Shown one piece after another: positions 44,131 to 54,500 of a DNA stretch of 64,000 bases (position 1 is the first letter of the stretch; every line of letters starts with the position of its first letter). The position numbers were made by a program, and so were the translations under genes. Below the pieces are notes generated by a model. That model did not search any database. It was not told where the DNA came from and was given only the letters and a program-made list of their open reading frames with translations. The stretch lies in NCBI GenBank assembly GCA_023954375.1, contig JAMLIC010000033.1, positions 1 through 64,000 of the forward strand, given 5' to 3'. The stretch is from Planctomycetota bacterium. Its GTDB lineage: Bacteria > Planctomycetota > J058.

Positions 44131-46248
44131 CTAGGGGGACCGGCAGGCCCGGAAGCCGAGCATCTCGGAGCGCTGGTCGGTCCGCGCGCCGTCGCGGTAG
44201 CTGGGGCGCGCGTAGTAGTAGCCCTCGTCCCAGCCGCCGCCCCGCATGACCCGCCGCGCGCCCGGCGGCTCGCCGGTGGCCGCGAAGTCGTCGGCGGTCC
44301 ACTCCCAGACGTTGCCGGCCATGTCGAGGCAGCCGAACGGCGACGCGCCCGCCGGGAAGCTGCCCACCGGGGCGGAGTAGATGAACCCGTCGGCGCCGCC
44401 CTCGACGTTGGCGCGCGGCGGGTCGTCGGGCCCCGGGGCGCGGGCGCCCCAGGGGAACTCGTCGCCCCGCGGCCCGCGCGCGGCGGCCTCCCACTCCAGC
44501 TCCGTCGGGAGGCGCAGGCCGGCCCAGGCGCAGTAGGCCGCCGCCTCCGCCCACAGGACGCCGTGGACCGGGTGCTCGTCGGTCGGCTCGAAGCCGTCGC
44601 CCGCCGCGGCGCCGGCGAACGGGCGCGCGGCGGACGGCCCGATCCGCGCCCGGTGGGGCGCGCGGCCGGTCGCGGCGCAGAAGCGCCGCCACTGGCCCCA
44701 GTTGACCTCGTGCACCCCCATGAAGAAGCCCGCCAGCTCGCGCCGGCCCGGCGCGAGCGCCTGCCCGGCGTGCATGTCGTCGGTGCCGACGAGGTAGGCG
44801 CCGGGGGGGACCCACACGAGGTGCGTGCCGTCGCGCTCGTTGACGTAGCGCTCGGGGGCCTCGGCGAAGCGCACCCCGTCGGGCAGCGGCAGCGGCGGTC
44901 GCGCGGCCGGCGGCAGGGCCCGCAGCCAGGGCGGCGCCTCGAGCCGCCGCACGGTCCGGCGCACGATCGGCCCGGGCCGGCCGGTCGCGCCGTCCACCGG
45001 CTCGACCTCGAGCTCCGTCGTCCCCGGGAGGAGCGGCAGGCGCGCGCTGAAGCCGCCCTCGCGGACGCCGATCCGCACGACCGCGCCGCCGGCGCGCACG
45101 ACGACGGACGCCGCGCCGCCCGGCGCGCGCCCGCGCACCTCGAGCGCCGGCTCGAACGTCTCGTGCCCCTCGCGCGGCGCCTCGAGCACCACCGGCAGGA
45201 GCGGGGGCGGCGCGTCAGCCCTCCGCGCGAGGGCGAGCGCCGCGCCGCCCGCGCCGAGCGCGACCGCGAGCCCGAGCCCGGCGGCGGCCAGCGGGCGCAG
45301 GCGCCGGCGCCGGTGCCACGCCAGCGTCGCCCCGCCCGCCCGGCCGTGCGCCAGCCAGGCGTCGAGGTCCTGCGCGAAGGCCTCGCCGTTTGGGTGCCGG
45401 TCCTCGGGGGCCACGCGGAGCGCGCGCGCGATCACGGGCCCCAGGCCGCGGTCCGGCGGCGCGTCGTAGCTGCCGGAGAGGATCCGGCTGGTGAGCTCCG
45501 TGAGCGTCTCGGCCTGGAACGGCAGCTCGCCCGCGACCACGAGGTAGAGGAGCACCCCGAGCGCCCACACGTCGGTCGCCGGGCCGTGCGCGTCGCGGCG
45601 CCCCGCGACCTGCTCCGGCGCCATGTAGAACGGCGTCCCCACGGCGGCGCCGGTGGCCGTGAGGCGCTCGAGCCCCTGCGCCAGCGCCAGCCCGAAGTCG
45701 GCCACGCGCACCCGGCCCGCGGCGTCGACGAGGACGTTGCTCGGCTTCACGTCGCGGTGGACGACGCCGCGCGCGTGGGCGTGGCCGAGCGCCCGCGCCA
45801 CGTCGCGCACGAGCGCCACGCGCCGCGCGAGGTCCGCCTCCCCCTCGACCAGCACGTCCTCGAGCGTGCGGCAGCCCTCGACCAGCTCGTAGGCGAGGAA
45901 GTGGACCCCGTCCGCCTCGCCGGCCGCGTGCACCCGGACGATGCCCGGGTGGCGGAGCGACGCGGTGATCTCCCCCTCCCGCCGGAAGCGCTCGCGCGCG
46001 CGGGCCGCCCGCGCGGCGTCGCCCGCGTCGCGCGGGCCGACGACGAGCTTGAGCGCCACCCGCCGCCCCGTGCTCCGCTCCCGCGCGCGCAGGACCACGC
46101 CCATGGCGCCGCGCCCGAGCTCGCCCTCGACCTCGTACGCCGCCCCCAGGCCGGCCGGGAGCGCCGGCGCGCCGGCCGCGCGCCGCGGCGCCTCGGGGGT
46201 CAGCTCCCACGAGTCGGGGGCGCCGCCCCCGGGGTCCGAGTCGATCAC
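44131..46248 (-). CDS. Ser/Thr protein kinase fused to SUMF1/FGE-like domain
   Basis: A 705-residue signalling protein. An active Hanks-type kinase lies at about 38-300: GRGAMGVVLRA, VALKLV, HRDVKPSNVLV, DFG and GTPFYMAPEQ. A membrane helix (LRPLAAAGLGLAVALGAGGAALALA) is at about 315-340, then beta-rich extracytoplasmic segments and, from about 490, a formylglycine-generating-enzyme (SUMF1) fold (VWVPPGAYLVGTDD, HPVHGVLWAEAAAYCAWAGLRLPTELEWEAAARG, GNVWEWTADDF, RRVMRGGGWDEG, GFRACRSP). The catalytic cysteines of true FGE are missing after RGGGW, so this is probably a ligand-binding sensor. The start is GTG 46248. It is divergent from the KaiC-like gene. Confidence 0.9.
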   Translation of the reverse strand: MIDSDPGGGAPDSWELTPEAPRRAAGAPALPAGLGAAYEVEGELGRGAMGVVLRARERSTGRRVALKLVVGPRDAGDAARAARARERFRREGEITASLRHPGIVRVHAAGEADGVHFLAYELVEGCRTLEDVLVEGEADLARRVALVRDVARALGHAHARGVVHRDVKPSNVLVDAAGRVRVADFGLALAQGLERLTATGAAVGTPFYMAPEQVAGRRDAHGPATDVWALGVLLYLVVAGELPFQAETLTELTSRILSGSYDAPPDRGLGPVIARALRVAPEDRHPNGEAFAQDLDAWLAHGRAGGATLAWHRRRRLRPLAAAGLGLAVALGAGGAALALARRADAPPPLLPVVLEAPREGHETFEPALEVRGRAPGGAASVVVRAGGAVVRIGVREGGFSARLPLLPGTTELEVEPVDGATGRPGPIVRRTVRRLEAPPWLRALPPAARPPLPLPDGVRFAEAPERYVNERDGTHLVWVPPGAYLVGTDDMHAGQALAPGRRELAGFFMGVHEVNWGQWRRFCAATGRAPHRARIGPSAARPFAGAAAGDGFEPTDEHPVHGVLWAEAAAYCAWAGLRLPTELEWEAAARGPRGDEFPWGARAPGPDDPPRANVEGGADGFIYSAPVGSFPAGASPFGCLDMAGNVWEWTADDFAATGEPPGARRVMRGGGWDEGYYYARPSYRDGARTDQRSEMLGFRACRSP

Positions 46249-46311
46249 GCCCAGATCCTGCCGTTCGGAGCGCGCCGCGCCCACCCCGGGCGCGCCCCGG
46301 GCGGCGGGGGA

Positions 46312-46317
46312 TAGACT
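46312..46317 (+). promoter_or_regulatory. -10 box TAGACT, leaderless start of KaiC-like gene
   Basis: TAGACT ends seven bases before the GTG at 46325, identical in layout to the promoter at 4740. Confidence 0.5.
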
Positions 46318-46324
46318 GCCCGGC

Positions 46325-47791
46325 GTGAGCGGTCGCGAGGTCGTCCCGACGGGGATCCCGGGCCTCGACGAGGTCCTGGGCGGGGGGCTCCCCCGGCGGA
46401 GCACCGTCGTCGTCGCGGGCCTCCCGGGCGCCGGCAAGACCATCCTCTGCGCGCAGGTCGCGCTCCTCATGGCCCGCGCCGGCCGCCGGAGCATCGTGGC
46501 CACGATCACCTCCGAGGCGCACGACGAGCTGATCCAGGAGCTCGGGGCGTTCGACTTCTTCGACCCGGCCCTCGTGGGCGAGGAGGTGTTCTTCGTCAGC
46601 GCCTACCCGTGGCTGAAGAAGGGCAGCAGGGAGGCCCGCGAGCTCCTCCTGCAGCTCGCCCGCGCCCGCGGCGCCGAGCTCGTCGTGATCGACGGGCTGC
46701 GCGTCCTGCGCGACCTGTGGCGCGACGAGGCCCGCGTGCGCGAGTTCATGCACGACCTGACGGTCGGCCTGGCGGCCGCCGGCTGCACGGGGCTGTTCAA
46801 CATCGAGTACGCCCTCGACCAGGTGGTGGCCTTCCCCGAGGGGACCACGGTCGACGGGCTCATCGGGCTGTCCATCGAGCGACACGGCAACCACCGCCGG
46901 CGGCGCCTCGAGGTCCTCAAGCTGCGCGGCCGTCGCCACCTCCACGGCGACCATCCCGTCCGCATAGACCCCCGAGGGGTGTCGGTCACGCCGCGGCTCG
47001 AGACGGTCACCGCCCTCGACGACGACTTCGAGCCGCGCGACGGGCGCGCGTCCTTCGGGCTGCCTCAGCTCGACGCGCTCCTCCGCGGCGGGCTGCCGCG
47101 CGAGAGCGGCACCCTCATCATCGGCAGCACCGGCATCGGCAAGACCCTGCTCTCCCTCCACTTCGCCGCGGCCGGCGCCCGCGCGGGCGAGCCCGCCGTC
47201 TTCGTGTCGTTCTACGAGCCGCCGGCGGCGCTCGTCCGCCGCGCGGCGGCCGTCGGGCTCGACCTCGAGCCGCTCGTCCGCGCCGGCGCGCTGCGGTTCG
47301 AGTATGCCCCGCCGGTCGACCTCGACCCGGACGAGCTGGCCGCGCGCTTCCTCGGCCGCGTCGCGGCGCTCGGCGCCGGTCGCCTGGTGGTCGACGGGAT
47401 GGCGGAGGTGGAGCGGCTCCTCGGCGACGAGTCGCGCGAGCGCGAGTTCCTCACCGCCCTCATGATCCACCTGCGCCGCCGGCGCGTGACGACGATCTAC
47501 ACGAAGGAGCTCTCGCGGCTCGTGGGCGACGTCGACCTGAGCGACACGCCCGTGTCGCTCATCGCCGAGAACCTCGTCTTCGCGCGGCACGTCGAGCTCG
47601 GGGGCGAGGTGCGGCGCGTGCTCTCGATCCTCAAGATGCGCGCCAGCGGCTTCGACGCGAGCCTGCGCGAGTTCCAGATCCGCGAGGACGGCCTGCACGT
47701 GCTCGCCCCGCTGCGCGCGACCACCGGCCTGCTCACCGGCCTCGCCCACCTCCTCCCGCCTGGCCACGCCCCGGCGGAGCCGCCCTCGTGA
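46325..47791 (+). CDS. Double-domain KaiC-like ATPase
   Basis: A 488-residue RecA-fold protein with two KaiC-type domains. Domain one has TGIPGLDEVLGGGLP, Walker A GLPGAGKT at 32-39, and a Walker B-like LVVIDGL. Domain two starts at about 240 with FGLPQLDALLRGGLP, Walker A GSTGIGKT at about 267-274, and LVVDGM. KaiC relatives outside the circadian clock act as signalling ATPases, often next to two-component genes. No kaiA or kaiB is present. Its stop overlaps the GTG of a receiver-histidine kinase gene, so the two are co-translated and probably act together. Confidence 0.85.
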   Translation: MSGREVVPTGIPGLDEVLGGGLPRRSTVVVAGLPGAGKTILCAQVALLMARAGRRSIVATITSEAHDELIQELGAFDFFDPALVGEEVFFVSAYPWLKKGSREARELLLQLARARGAELVVIDGLRVLRDLWRDEARVREFMHDLTVGLAAAGCTGLFNIEYALDQVVAFPEGTTVDGLIGLSIERHGNHRRRRLEVLKLRGRRHLHGDHPVRIDPRGVSVTPRLETVTALDDDFEPRDGRASFGLPQLDALLRGGLPRESGTLIIGSTGIGKTLLSLHFAAAGARAGEPAVFVSFYEPPAALVRRAAAVGLDLEPLVRAGALRFEYAPPVDLDPDELAARFLGRVAALGAGRLVVDGMAEVERLLGDESREREFLTALMIHLRRRRVTTIYTKELSRLVGDVDLSDTPVSLIAENLVFARHVELGGEVRRVLSILKMRASGFDASLREFQIREDGLHVLAPLRATTGLLTGLAHLLPPGHAPAEPPS

Positions 47792-48882
47792 GCACGGTGC
47801 TCATCGCCGAGGACGAGGAGGCGCTGCTCTCGATCCTGGCGGAGGTCGTGGCCGGCCTCGGGCACCGCGTCCTGCGCGCCGCCGACGGCGAGGACGCGCT
47901 GACCCTCGCCCGCGCCCAGCCGCCCGACCTCGTGATCACCGACGACATGATGCCCCGGCGCACGGGCACGGAGCTCCTGCGCGCCCTGCGCGACGAGCCG
48001 GGCCTCGCGGGCGTGCCGGTGATCCTCCTCAGCGCCGCGCGCCCGCGCGCCGCCGGCCACGTCTGGCGCTTCCTGTCCAAGCCGCTGCGGCTGGCCGAGC
48101 TCGAGGCCGCCGTCACGGAGGCCGTCGGGGTCGCGGCGGCGGCGCCCGCCGGGCCGGTCGCGGCGACGCCCGAGCCCGGTCCGGCGCTCGACCTCGACGA
48201 GACCGTCAACTGGCTGGCCCACGAGCTCAAGTCGCCGATCAGCTCGGCGCAGCTCGTGGCGCAGGTCCTGCTCCGGCGCCTCGCGCCCGAGGCCGAGCAG
48301 GAGCGCCGCGCGGTCGAGGTGATCCTCCGGCAGCTCGACCGCGTGGGGAGGTTCGTGTCCGAGACGCTCGACGCCGCGCGGCTGCGCGAGGGCCGCCTCG
48401 AGCTCGACCTGGCCCCGCTGGCGCTCGGGCCCTGGCTCGAGGGGCAGGCGGGCGAGTGGCGTCGGCAGCACCCAGGGCTCGAGCTCTCGCTCTCCCTGGC
48501 TCCCGAGCCGGTGACCGTCCGCGCCGACCCGGCGCGGCTCGGCCAGCTCCTGGGCGGCCTCGTCGCCAACGCGTGCGTGCACGGGCGCTCGCCGGCGGCG
48601 TCGCCCGACGCCCTCGCGACGCGGGTGGACGTGCGCCTCGAGCTCGCCCCGGGCCTCGCGCGCGTGCACGTCCGCGACCACGGCCCCGGGATCCCCGCCG
48701 ACGAGATGCCGCGGGTGTTCCAGCGCTTCCACCGCGCGCCCGGCGGCGGGCCGGGGGGCCACGGCCTGGGCCTGTTCATCGCGGCGGGCCTCGCGCGCCT
48801 GCACGGGGGGCACCTCGACGTCCGCTCCGAGCTGGGCGCCGGCGCCACGTTCACGCTCGCGCTCCCGCGGTCCGGCCCCTGA
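47788..48882 (+). CDS. Receiver domain-histidine kinase
   Basis: A 364-residue two-component protein in the reverse order to most hybrids. The N-terminal receiver (about 1-120) has the acidic pair in AEDEE, the phospho-acceptor Asp52/Asp53 in VITDDMMPRRTG and Lys in FLSKPL. After a Pro/Ala linker comes a dimerisation domain with phospho-His145 (WLAHELKSPISS) and an ATPase domain with N-box VANACVHG, G1 DHGPGIP, F-box FQRFHR and G2 GGHGLGLFI. It is soluble. Directly downstream of and overlapping a KaiC-like gene, it likely takes input from that protein or passes phosphate through its own receiver. Confidence 0.9.
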   Translation: MSTVLIAEDEEALLSILAEVVAGLGHRVLRAADGEDALTLARAQPPDLVITDDMMPRRTGTELLRALRDEPGLAGVPVILLSAARPRAAGHVWRFLSKPLRLAELEAAVTEAVGVAAAAPAGPVAATPEPGPALDLDETVNWLAHELKSPISSAQLVAQVLLRRLAPEAEQERRAVEVILRQLDRVGRFVSETLDAARLREGRLELDLAPLALGPWLEGQAGEWRRQHPGLELSLSLAPEPVTVRADPARLGQLLGGLVANACVHGRSPAASPDALATRVDVRLELAPGLARVHVRDHGPGIPADEMPRVFQRFHRAPGGGPGGHGLGLFIAAGLARLHGGHLDVRSELGAGATFTLALPRSGP

Positions 48883-48913
48883 CCCGCGGCTCGCCCGTGG
48901 GCGGGCGCGTGGC

Positions 48914-48919
48914 TACACT
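48914..48919 (+). promoter_or_regulatory. -10 box TACACT
   Basis: TACACT lies 39 bases before the GTG at 48959; a GAGGGGAG ribosome site sits between, so this transcript is leadered. Confidence 0.4.
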
Positions 48920-48958
48920 GGCGCTCCGCGTCATGACGCCCCGGGGCGAGGGGAGCCC

Positions 48959-51496
48959 GTGCTCACCGAGATCGAGCAGGCCTTCGGCGAGAACCTGATC
49001 CTCACGGGCGCCGTCCCCGGGCCGCACCTGGCCGCGCTCCTCCTGCGCCGCGAGCAAGACCCGCGCCCCCTCTGGGAGCTCGCCCAGGAGCTGCGCGTCG
49101 CCCCCGACGCGGCCCTCGCCGAGGCGAAGGGGCTGGCCGAGGCGGCGCTGGCGGCCCTCGGCCCGCAGGCGTTCTCCTTCTCCGAGGGCGCCATGATCGG
49201 GCCCTGGGAGCTCCTGCAGCAGCGGGGGCAGGGGCCGGGCGGCGACTGCTGGTTCGCGCGCCTGAGCACGAACACCCAGCAGGTGGCCACCGTGCGCCTG
49301 GTGCCGCCCGGCACGGGCGACGACCCCGGCCGCCACCTGCGGTGGGTCGAGCGGAGCAACGCGGGCCTCGAGCCGCCGCACCCGTCGCTCCTCAAGGTCG
49401 ACGAGGCGGAGGAGGACTTCGGCTGGCTCTACGCGGCCACGATCGGGTTCGACGGCCACACGCTCCAGGCGGTCCGCGCGCAGGGGCCGCTGCCGGAGCT
49501 GAGCGCCCTCGCCCTGGCGCAGAGCCTGGCCGGGTCGCTCGCGGTCGTGCACGACCTGGGCGTCGTCCACGGCGGTGTGAACCCGCTCGGCGTGCTCCTG
49601 GCGGAGCAGCGCATCTACCTGTCCGACTTCGGCCTCTCGTCGACCCTGCTCGACGGGCCGCTCGAGGGGAGCCGGCCGGGAGGCCGCCTGGGGGCCCTGC
49701 TCTTCTCGTCGCCCGGGCTGGTCCAGGGCGACGCCCCGCGGGGGCTCGACGCGCGCGACGACCTGTTCTCGCTCGGCGCGCTCGTCTGCTGGGCGGTGTG
49801 CCGGGCGGCGCCGGGCGAGCCGCGCGCGGCGCCCGGCGGCCCGTGGCTGTTCGACCCCCCGGTCTCGGCGGGGTTCAAGGGGGTGCTGGCCCGCCTCCTC
49901 TCGCCGCGGAGCGACGGCTGCTACCCGACCGCCCGCGCCGTCCTGGCGGACCTGCAGCGCGTCGGCGCCGGCGCCATGCCGGGCGGCCTGCCGCCGCTCG
50001 CGGGCCCGCCGGTGCGCGGACGGCGCGCGCCGACCGCCGTGCCGCAGCGCCCGGTGCGGCCGGCGCCGCCGCGGCCGGCCCTCTCCGCCTCGTCGTCGTC
50101 GGGCGAGCGCCCCCCGATCCCGCCGACGATCGACGACGCGACCCCGATCGTCCGCGCGCCGCAGGCGCCCCGGCCGGCCACGCCCTCCGGCCGGCAGCGC
50201 AAGCCGTCCGAGCGGGTGGGCAAGGCGAAGCCCAAGGCCCCGGCCCCGGCCCCGCGGCGGCGCGCCTGGGGCGAGTCGGCGGGCGCCCAGGCGCGCCGCG
50301 GCTCCGGGTGGCTCGTGTTCGCCGGCAGCCTCGCCGTCGTGGTCGGCGGGCTGGTCGGCGGGACGGCGCTGTCGGCGCCGACGGGCAAGGAGCTGGGGCG
50401 CGTGCGCCTGGCGCAGGCGGAGCGCCTCCTGCGCGCCTCCCCGGTCGCCTGGGCCGAGGCGCTCGGCGCGATCGACGAGGCGGTCGCCGCGCTCGCGGGC
50501 GACCACGACCTGCTCCGCCAGGCGCTCGTCCGCCGCGACGAGGTCCTGGCCAGGGCCGCCGCCGAGCGGCTGGAGGCGCTCCCGGCCGGGCTCGACGCCG
50601 CCCCCGAGCAGGTCCAGGAGGTCGCGGACCGCCTGCAGGACCTGCGCGAGCGCGCGCGCGGGCTCCCGGTCGCGCGGCTGATCGACCTCGACCTCGCGCG
50701 CGCGCAGGAGAAGGTCGAGGCGCGCACCTGGATCGACCTGGGCACCGAACTGATCGCGCTCGGCGAGCCCGCGGCGGCGGTGATCGCCACCCAGCGCTCG
50801 GGGCGCGGCGTCGAGCGGCAGCTCGCCGAGCAGGCGAGCGCGATGTCCTACGTGCCGGGCGGGCCCTACCTGCTCCCGCGGGCCCAGGGCGAGGGCCTCG
50901 AGCTCGTGACGCGGCAGGCGGTCTACCTCGGGCGCCAGGAGGTCTCGCGCGCGGAGTACCGTCGGTTCCTCGCCGCCCTCCCGCAGCAGGAGCGGCCGCA
51001 CGCGACGTGCGACCCGGGGGAGCCGGCCGACAAGGACCACCGGCCCGAGGGCTGGGCCGCCGAGCACGGCCCCGACGGGGCGCTGCCCGCCACCGGCGTC
51101 GACCACTGGGACGCGACCGCCTACGCCCGCTGGCGCGGCTGCGAGCTGCCGGACGTGGCCACGCTCGTCGCGGCGGCGCGTGGCCGCGCCGCGCGCCGCT
51201 TCCCCTGGGGCGACGTCCCGCCCGCCCTCGGGCTCAGCAACGTCGGGGGCCTCGTCGGGGCGCTCTCGCCGGGCGGCGCCTGGCCGGCGAGCGCCGGCGC
51301 CGGCGGCGCCCTCGACCTCGTGGGCAACGCCGAGGAGTGGGCCGCGACCGGCGAGGCGCGGCAGGCGCCGGTGTTCGGGGCGCACCACGCCACGCCGCTG
51401 GCAGACGTCGCCGCCGCGCCCGGGCGCGACGCGCCGCTGACGGAGCGGCGCCCGGAGCGAGGGTTCCGGGTGATGAAGAAGATCCCGGGGCTCTGA
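48959..51496 (+). CDS. Pseudokinase fused to degenerate SUMF1-like domain
   Basis: An 845-residue protein with the same plan as the divergent kinase-SUMF1 gene but degenerate. A helical N-terminus (about 1-75) precedes a kinase-like domain (about 80-340) in which the ATP-binding lysine reads VATVRLV, the catalytic loop reads HGGVNPLGVLL (no HRD aspartate, no Asn) while SDFGLS is kept. A Pro/Arg-rich linker, a membrane helix (VFAGSLAVVVGGLVGGTAL, about 456-475), a helical region and a SUMF1-like end (YVPGGPYLLPRAQ, RQEVSRAEYRRFLAAL, WDATAYARWRGCELPDVATLVAAARG, GFRVMKKI) follow. It is probably a non-catalytic partner of the active kinase. GTG start supported by GGGGAG. Confidence 0.82.
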   Translation: MLTEIEQAFGENLILTGAVPGPHLAALLLRREQDPRPLWELAQELRVAPDAALAEAKGLAEAALAALGPQAFSFSEGAMIGPWELLQQRGQGPGGDCWFARLSTNTQQVATVRLVPPGTGDDPGRHLRWVERSNAGLEPPHPSLLKVDEAEEDFGWLYAATIGFDGHTLQAVRAQGPLPELSALALAQSLAGSLAVVHDLGVVHGGVNPLGVLLAEQRIYLSDFGLSSTLLDGPLEGSRPGGRLGALLFSSPGLVQGDAPRGLDARDDLFSLGALVCWAVCRAAPGEPRAAPGGPWLFDPPVSAGFKGVLARLLSPRSDGCYPTARAVLADLQRVGAGAMPGGLPPLAGPPVRGRRAPTAVPQRPVRPAPPRPALSASSSSGERPPIPPTIDDATPIVRAPQAPRPATPSGRQRKPSERVGKAKPKAPAPAPRRRAWGESAGAQARRGSGWLVFAGSLAVVVGGLVGGTALSAPTGKELGRVRLAQAERLLRASPVAWAEALGAIDEAVAALAGDHDLLRQALVRRDEVLARAAAERLEALPAGLDAAPEQVQEVADRLQDLRERARGLPVARLIDLDLARAQEKVEARTWIDLGTELIALGEPAAAVIATQRSGRGVERQLAEQASAMSYVPGGPYLLPRAQGEGLELVTRQAVYLGRQEVSRAEYRRFLAALPQQERPHATCDPGEPADKDHRPEGWAAEHGPDGALPATGVDHWDATAYARWRGCELPDVATLVAAARGRAARRFPWGDVPPALGLSNVGGLVGALSPGGAWPASAGAGGALDLVGNAEEWAATGEARQAPVFGAHHATPLADVAAAPGRDAPLTERRPERGFRVMKKIPGL

Positions 51497-51569
51497 GCGC
51501 GCGCGAGGACCACCCGCTCCCCCACGGAAACGCCCTCCCCGGCCTGACGCGCCGCGTTGCGACGCCCGG

Positions 51570-51575
51570 TATCCT
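51570..51575 (+). promoter_or_regulatory. -10 box TATCCT for pyruvate carboxylase gene
   Basis: TATCCT lies 20 bases before the ATG at 51596 with GGGAG between them. Confidence 0.45.
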
Positions 51576-51595
51576 CTGCGGGAGCGAGGCCGCCC

Positions 51596-54500
51596 ATGAC
51601 CCCGGTCACCCGCCCGATCCGCAAGCTCCTGTGCGCCAACCGCGGCGAGATCGCCATCCGCGTCTTCCGCGCCGCCAACGAGCTGGGGATCCGCACCGTC
51701 GCGATCTTCAGCCACGAGGACCGCGTCCACCTGCACCGCTACAAGGCGGACGAGGCCTACCTCGTCGGCCGGGGCCGGAGCCCCGTGCAGGCCTACCTGG
51801 CGATCGACGAGATCATCGACCTGGCGCGCCACAACGCCGTCGACGCGATCCACCCCGGCTACGGCTTCCTCTCCGAGCGCGCCGACTTCGCGCGCGCCTG
51901 CGCCGAGGCGGGGATCGCGTTCGTGGGGCCCTCGCCCGCGGCGCTCGAGGCGCTGGGCGACAAGGTCTCGGCGCGGCGGATCGCGCAGGCGGTCGGTGTG
52001 CCGACGGTCCCGGGCACCGCGCACCCGGTCGAGCGGCTCGAGGACGCCGAGGCGTTCGTCGAGCAGCACGGGCTGCCGGTGATCATCAAGGCTTCCATGG
52101 GCGGCGGCGGGCGCGGCATGCGGGTCGTCCGCGCGAAGGACGAGCTCGGGCAGGCGCTCGAGCGCGCGCGCTCGGAGGCGCTGCAGGCCTTCGGCGACGG
52201 GTCCGTGTTCCTCGAGCGCTTCCTCGAGCGGCCGCGCCACATCGAGGTGCAGGTGCTCGCCGACGCGCGCGGCGAGGTCATGCACCTCTTCGAGCGCGAC
52301 TGCACGGTCCAGCGCCGCCACCAGAAGCTGGTGGAGATGGCCCCGGCGCTGAACCTCGACCCGGCCCTGCGCGAGCGGATCACGGGCGACGCCGTGGCGA
52401 TCGCCCGCGAGGTCGGCTACGTCAACGCCGGGACGGTCGAGTTCCTCGTCCAGGACGGGCGGCACCACTTCATCGAGGTGAACCCGCGGATCCAGGTCGA
52501 GCACACCGTCACCGAGCAGGTGACCGGGGTCGACCTCGTGCAGGCGCAGCTGCGGATCGCCGCCGGCGCGACCTTCGACCAGCTGGGCCTCTCCCAGCAG
52601 ACCGTCGTCCCGCGCGGCTACGCGATCCAGTGCCGCGTGACGACCGAGGACCCCGAGCAGGCCTTCCAGCCGGACACCGGGCGGATCGAGGCCTACCGCT
52701 CGCCCGGCGGCATGGGCCTGCGCCTCGACGGCGGGTCGGGCTACGCGGGCGCGGTGATCTCGCCCCACTACGACTCGCTCCTGGTGAAGGTCACGGCGCA
52801 CGACCTCACGTGGGAGGGCGCCACGCGCAAGCTGCAGCGCGCGCTGGCCGAGTTCCGCGTGCGCGGGGTGACGACGAACATCCCGTTCCTGATGAACGTC
52901 GTCCGCCACCCGCGCTTCCTCGGCGGCGAGCTCGACACGGGCTTCGTCGACAAGACGCCCGAGCTGTTCCAGCTGCCCCATCGCCGGAATCGGGCGCAGA
53001 AGCTCCTGCGCTACCTGGGCGACGTCGCCGTCAACGGCCCGTCGACGGCGGTGCTGCAGAAGGTGCGGCCCGAGAAGGTCGAGCCGGCCGTGCCGAGGGT
53101 GCCGGACGCGGCGCCGCCGCGCGGCTGGCGGCAGGTGCTCCTCGAGCAGGGGCCGCCGGGCTTCGCCCGGGCCGTGCGCGAGCACCGCGGGCTCCTGATC
53201 ACCGACACGACCTGGCGCGACGCGCACCAGTCGCTCCTGGCCACGCGCGTGCGCACGATCGACCTCCTGCGCGTCGCCGAGGCGACGTCGCACGGCCTGG
53301 CCCCCTGCTACAGCCTGGAGATGTGGGGCGGCGCCACGTTCGACGTGGCCCTGCGCTTCCTGCGCGAGTGCCCGTGGGACCGGCTGGCGGCCCTGCGCGA
53401 CCGCGTGCCCAACGTCCCCTTCCAGATGCTCCTGCGCGGGGCCAACGCGGTCGGCTACACGAGCTATCCGGACAACGTCGTGTTCCGCTTCGCGCGCCTG
53501 GCGCGCGAGCACGGGGTCGACGTGTTCCGGATCTTCGACTCGCTGAACGACCTCGAGAACCTGAAGGTCGGGATCGACGCCGTCGGCGAGGCCGGCGGGG
53601 TGGTCGAGGCGGCGCTGTGCTACTCGGGCGACGTCTCGGACCGGGCCCGGACGAAGTACACCCTCGACTACTACCTCGACCTGGCGCACCGCCTGGTCGA
53701 GCGCGGCGTGCACGTGCTGGCGATCAAGGACATGGCCGGGCTGCTCAAGCCGCGCGCGGCGACGCTGCTCGTCGAGGCCCTGCGGCGGGACCTCCCGCAC
53801 GTGCCGCTCCACGTGCACACGCACGACACCGCCGGCACGGGCGTGGCGAGCATGCTCGCCTGCGCCGCGGCGGGCGCCGACGTCGTCGACGCGGCGACCG
53901 ACGCCATGGCGGGCCTGACCAGCCAGCCGGCCATGGGCGCGCTCGTGGCGGCCCTGCGCGGGACGGAGCGCGACACGGGCCTCGACCCCGAGCGGCTCGA
54001 CGAGCTGAACTGCTACTGGGAGCAGGCGCGCGGGCTCTACGCCCCGTTCGAGTCGGGGCTCAAGAGCGGCAGCGCGGACGTCTACGTGCACGAGATGCCC
54101 GGCGGGCAGTACACGAACCTGCGCTTCCAGGCCACGGAGCTGGGCCTGGCGGGCCGCTGGCCGGCGATCAAGCGCGCCTACGCGGCGGCGAACCGCCTGC
54201 TCGGCGACGTGATCAAGGTGACCCCGTCGTCCAAGGTCGTGGGCGACCTGGCGCAGTTCATGGTCCAGAACGACCTCTCCGAGGACGACGTGCGCGAGCG
54301 CGCCGAGACGCTCTCGCTCCCGCAGTCGGTCGTGCAGTTCTTCCAGGGCTACCTGGGTCAGCCGCACGGCGGCTTCCCCGAGCCGCTGCGCGCGAGGGTC
54401 CTCCGCGGGCAGCCCGTCGTCACCGGGCGGCCCGGGGTGTCGATGGCGCCGCTCGACCTCGAGCGGCTCCGGACCGACCTCGAGGCGAAGCACGGTCAGC

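Noticed and set aside
46325..47791. Circadian clock KaiC
   Set aside because: No kaiA or kaiB nearby, and many non-clock bacteria carry double KaiC-type ATPases beside two-component genes.
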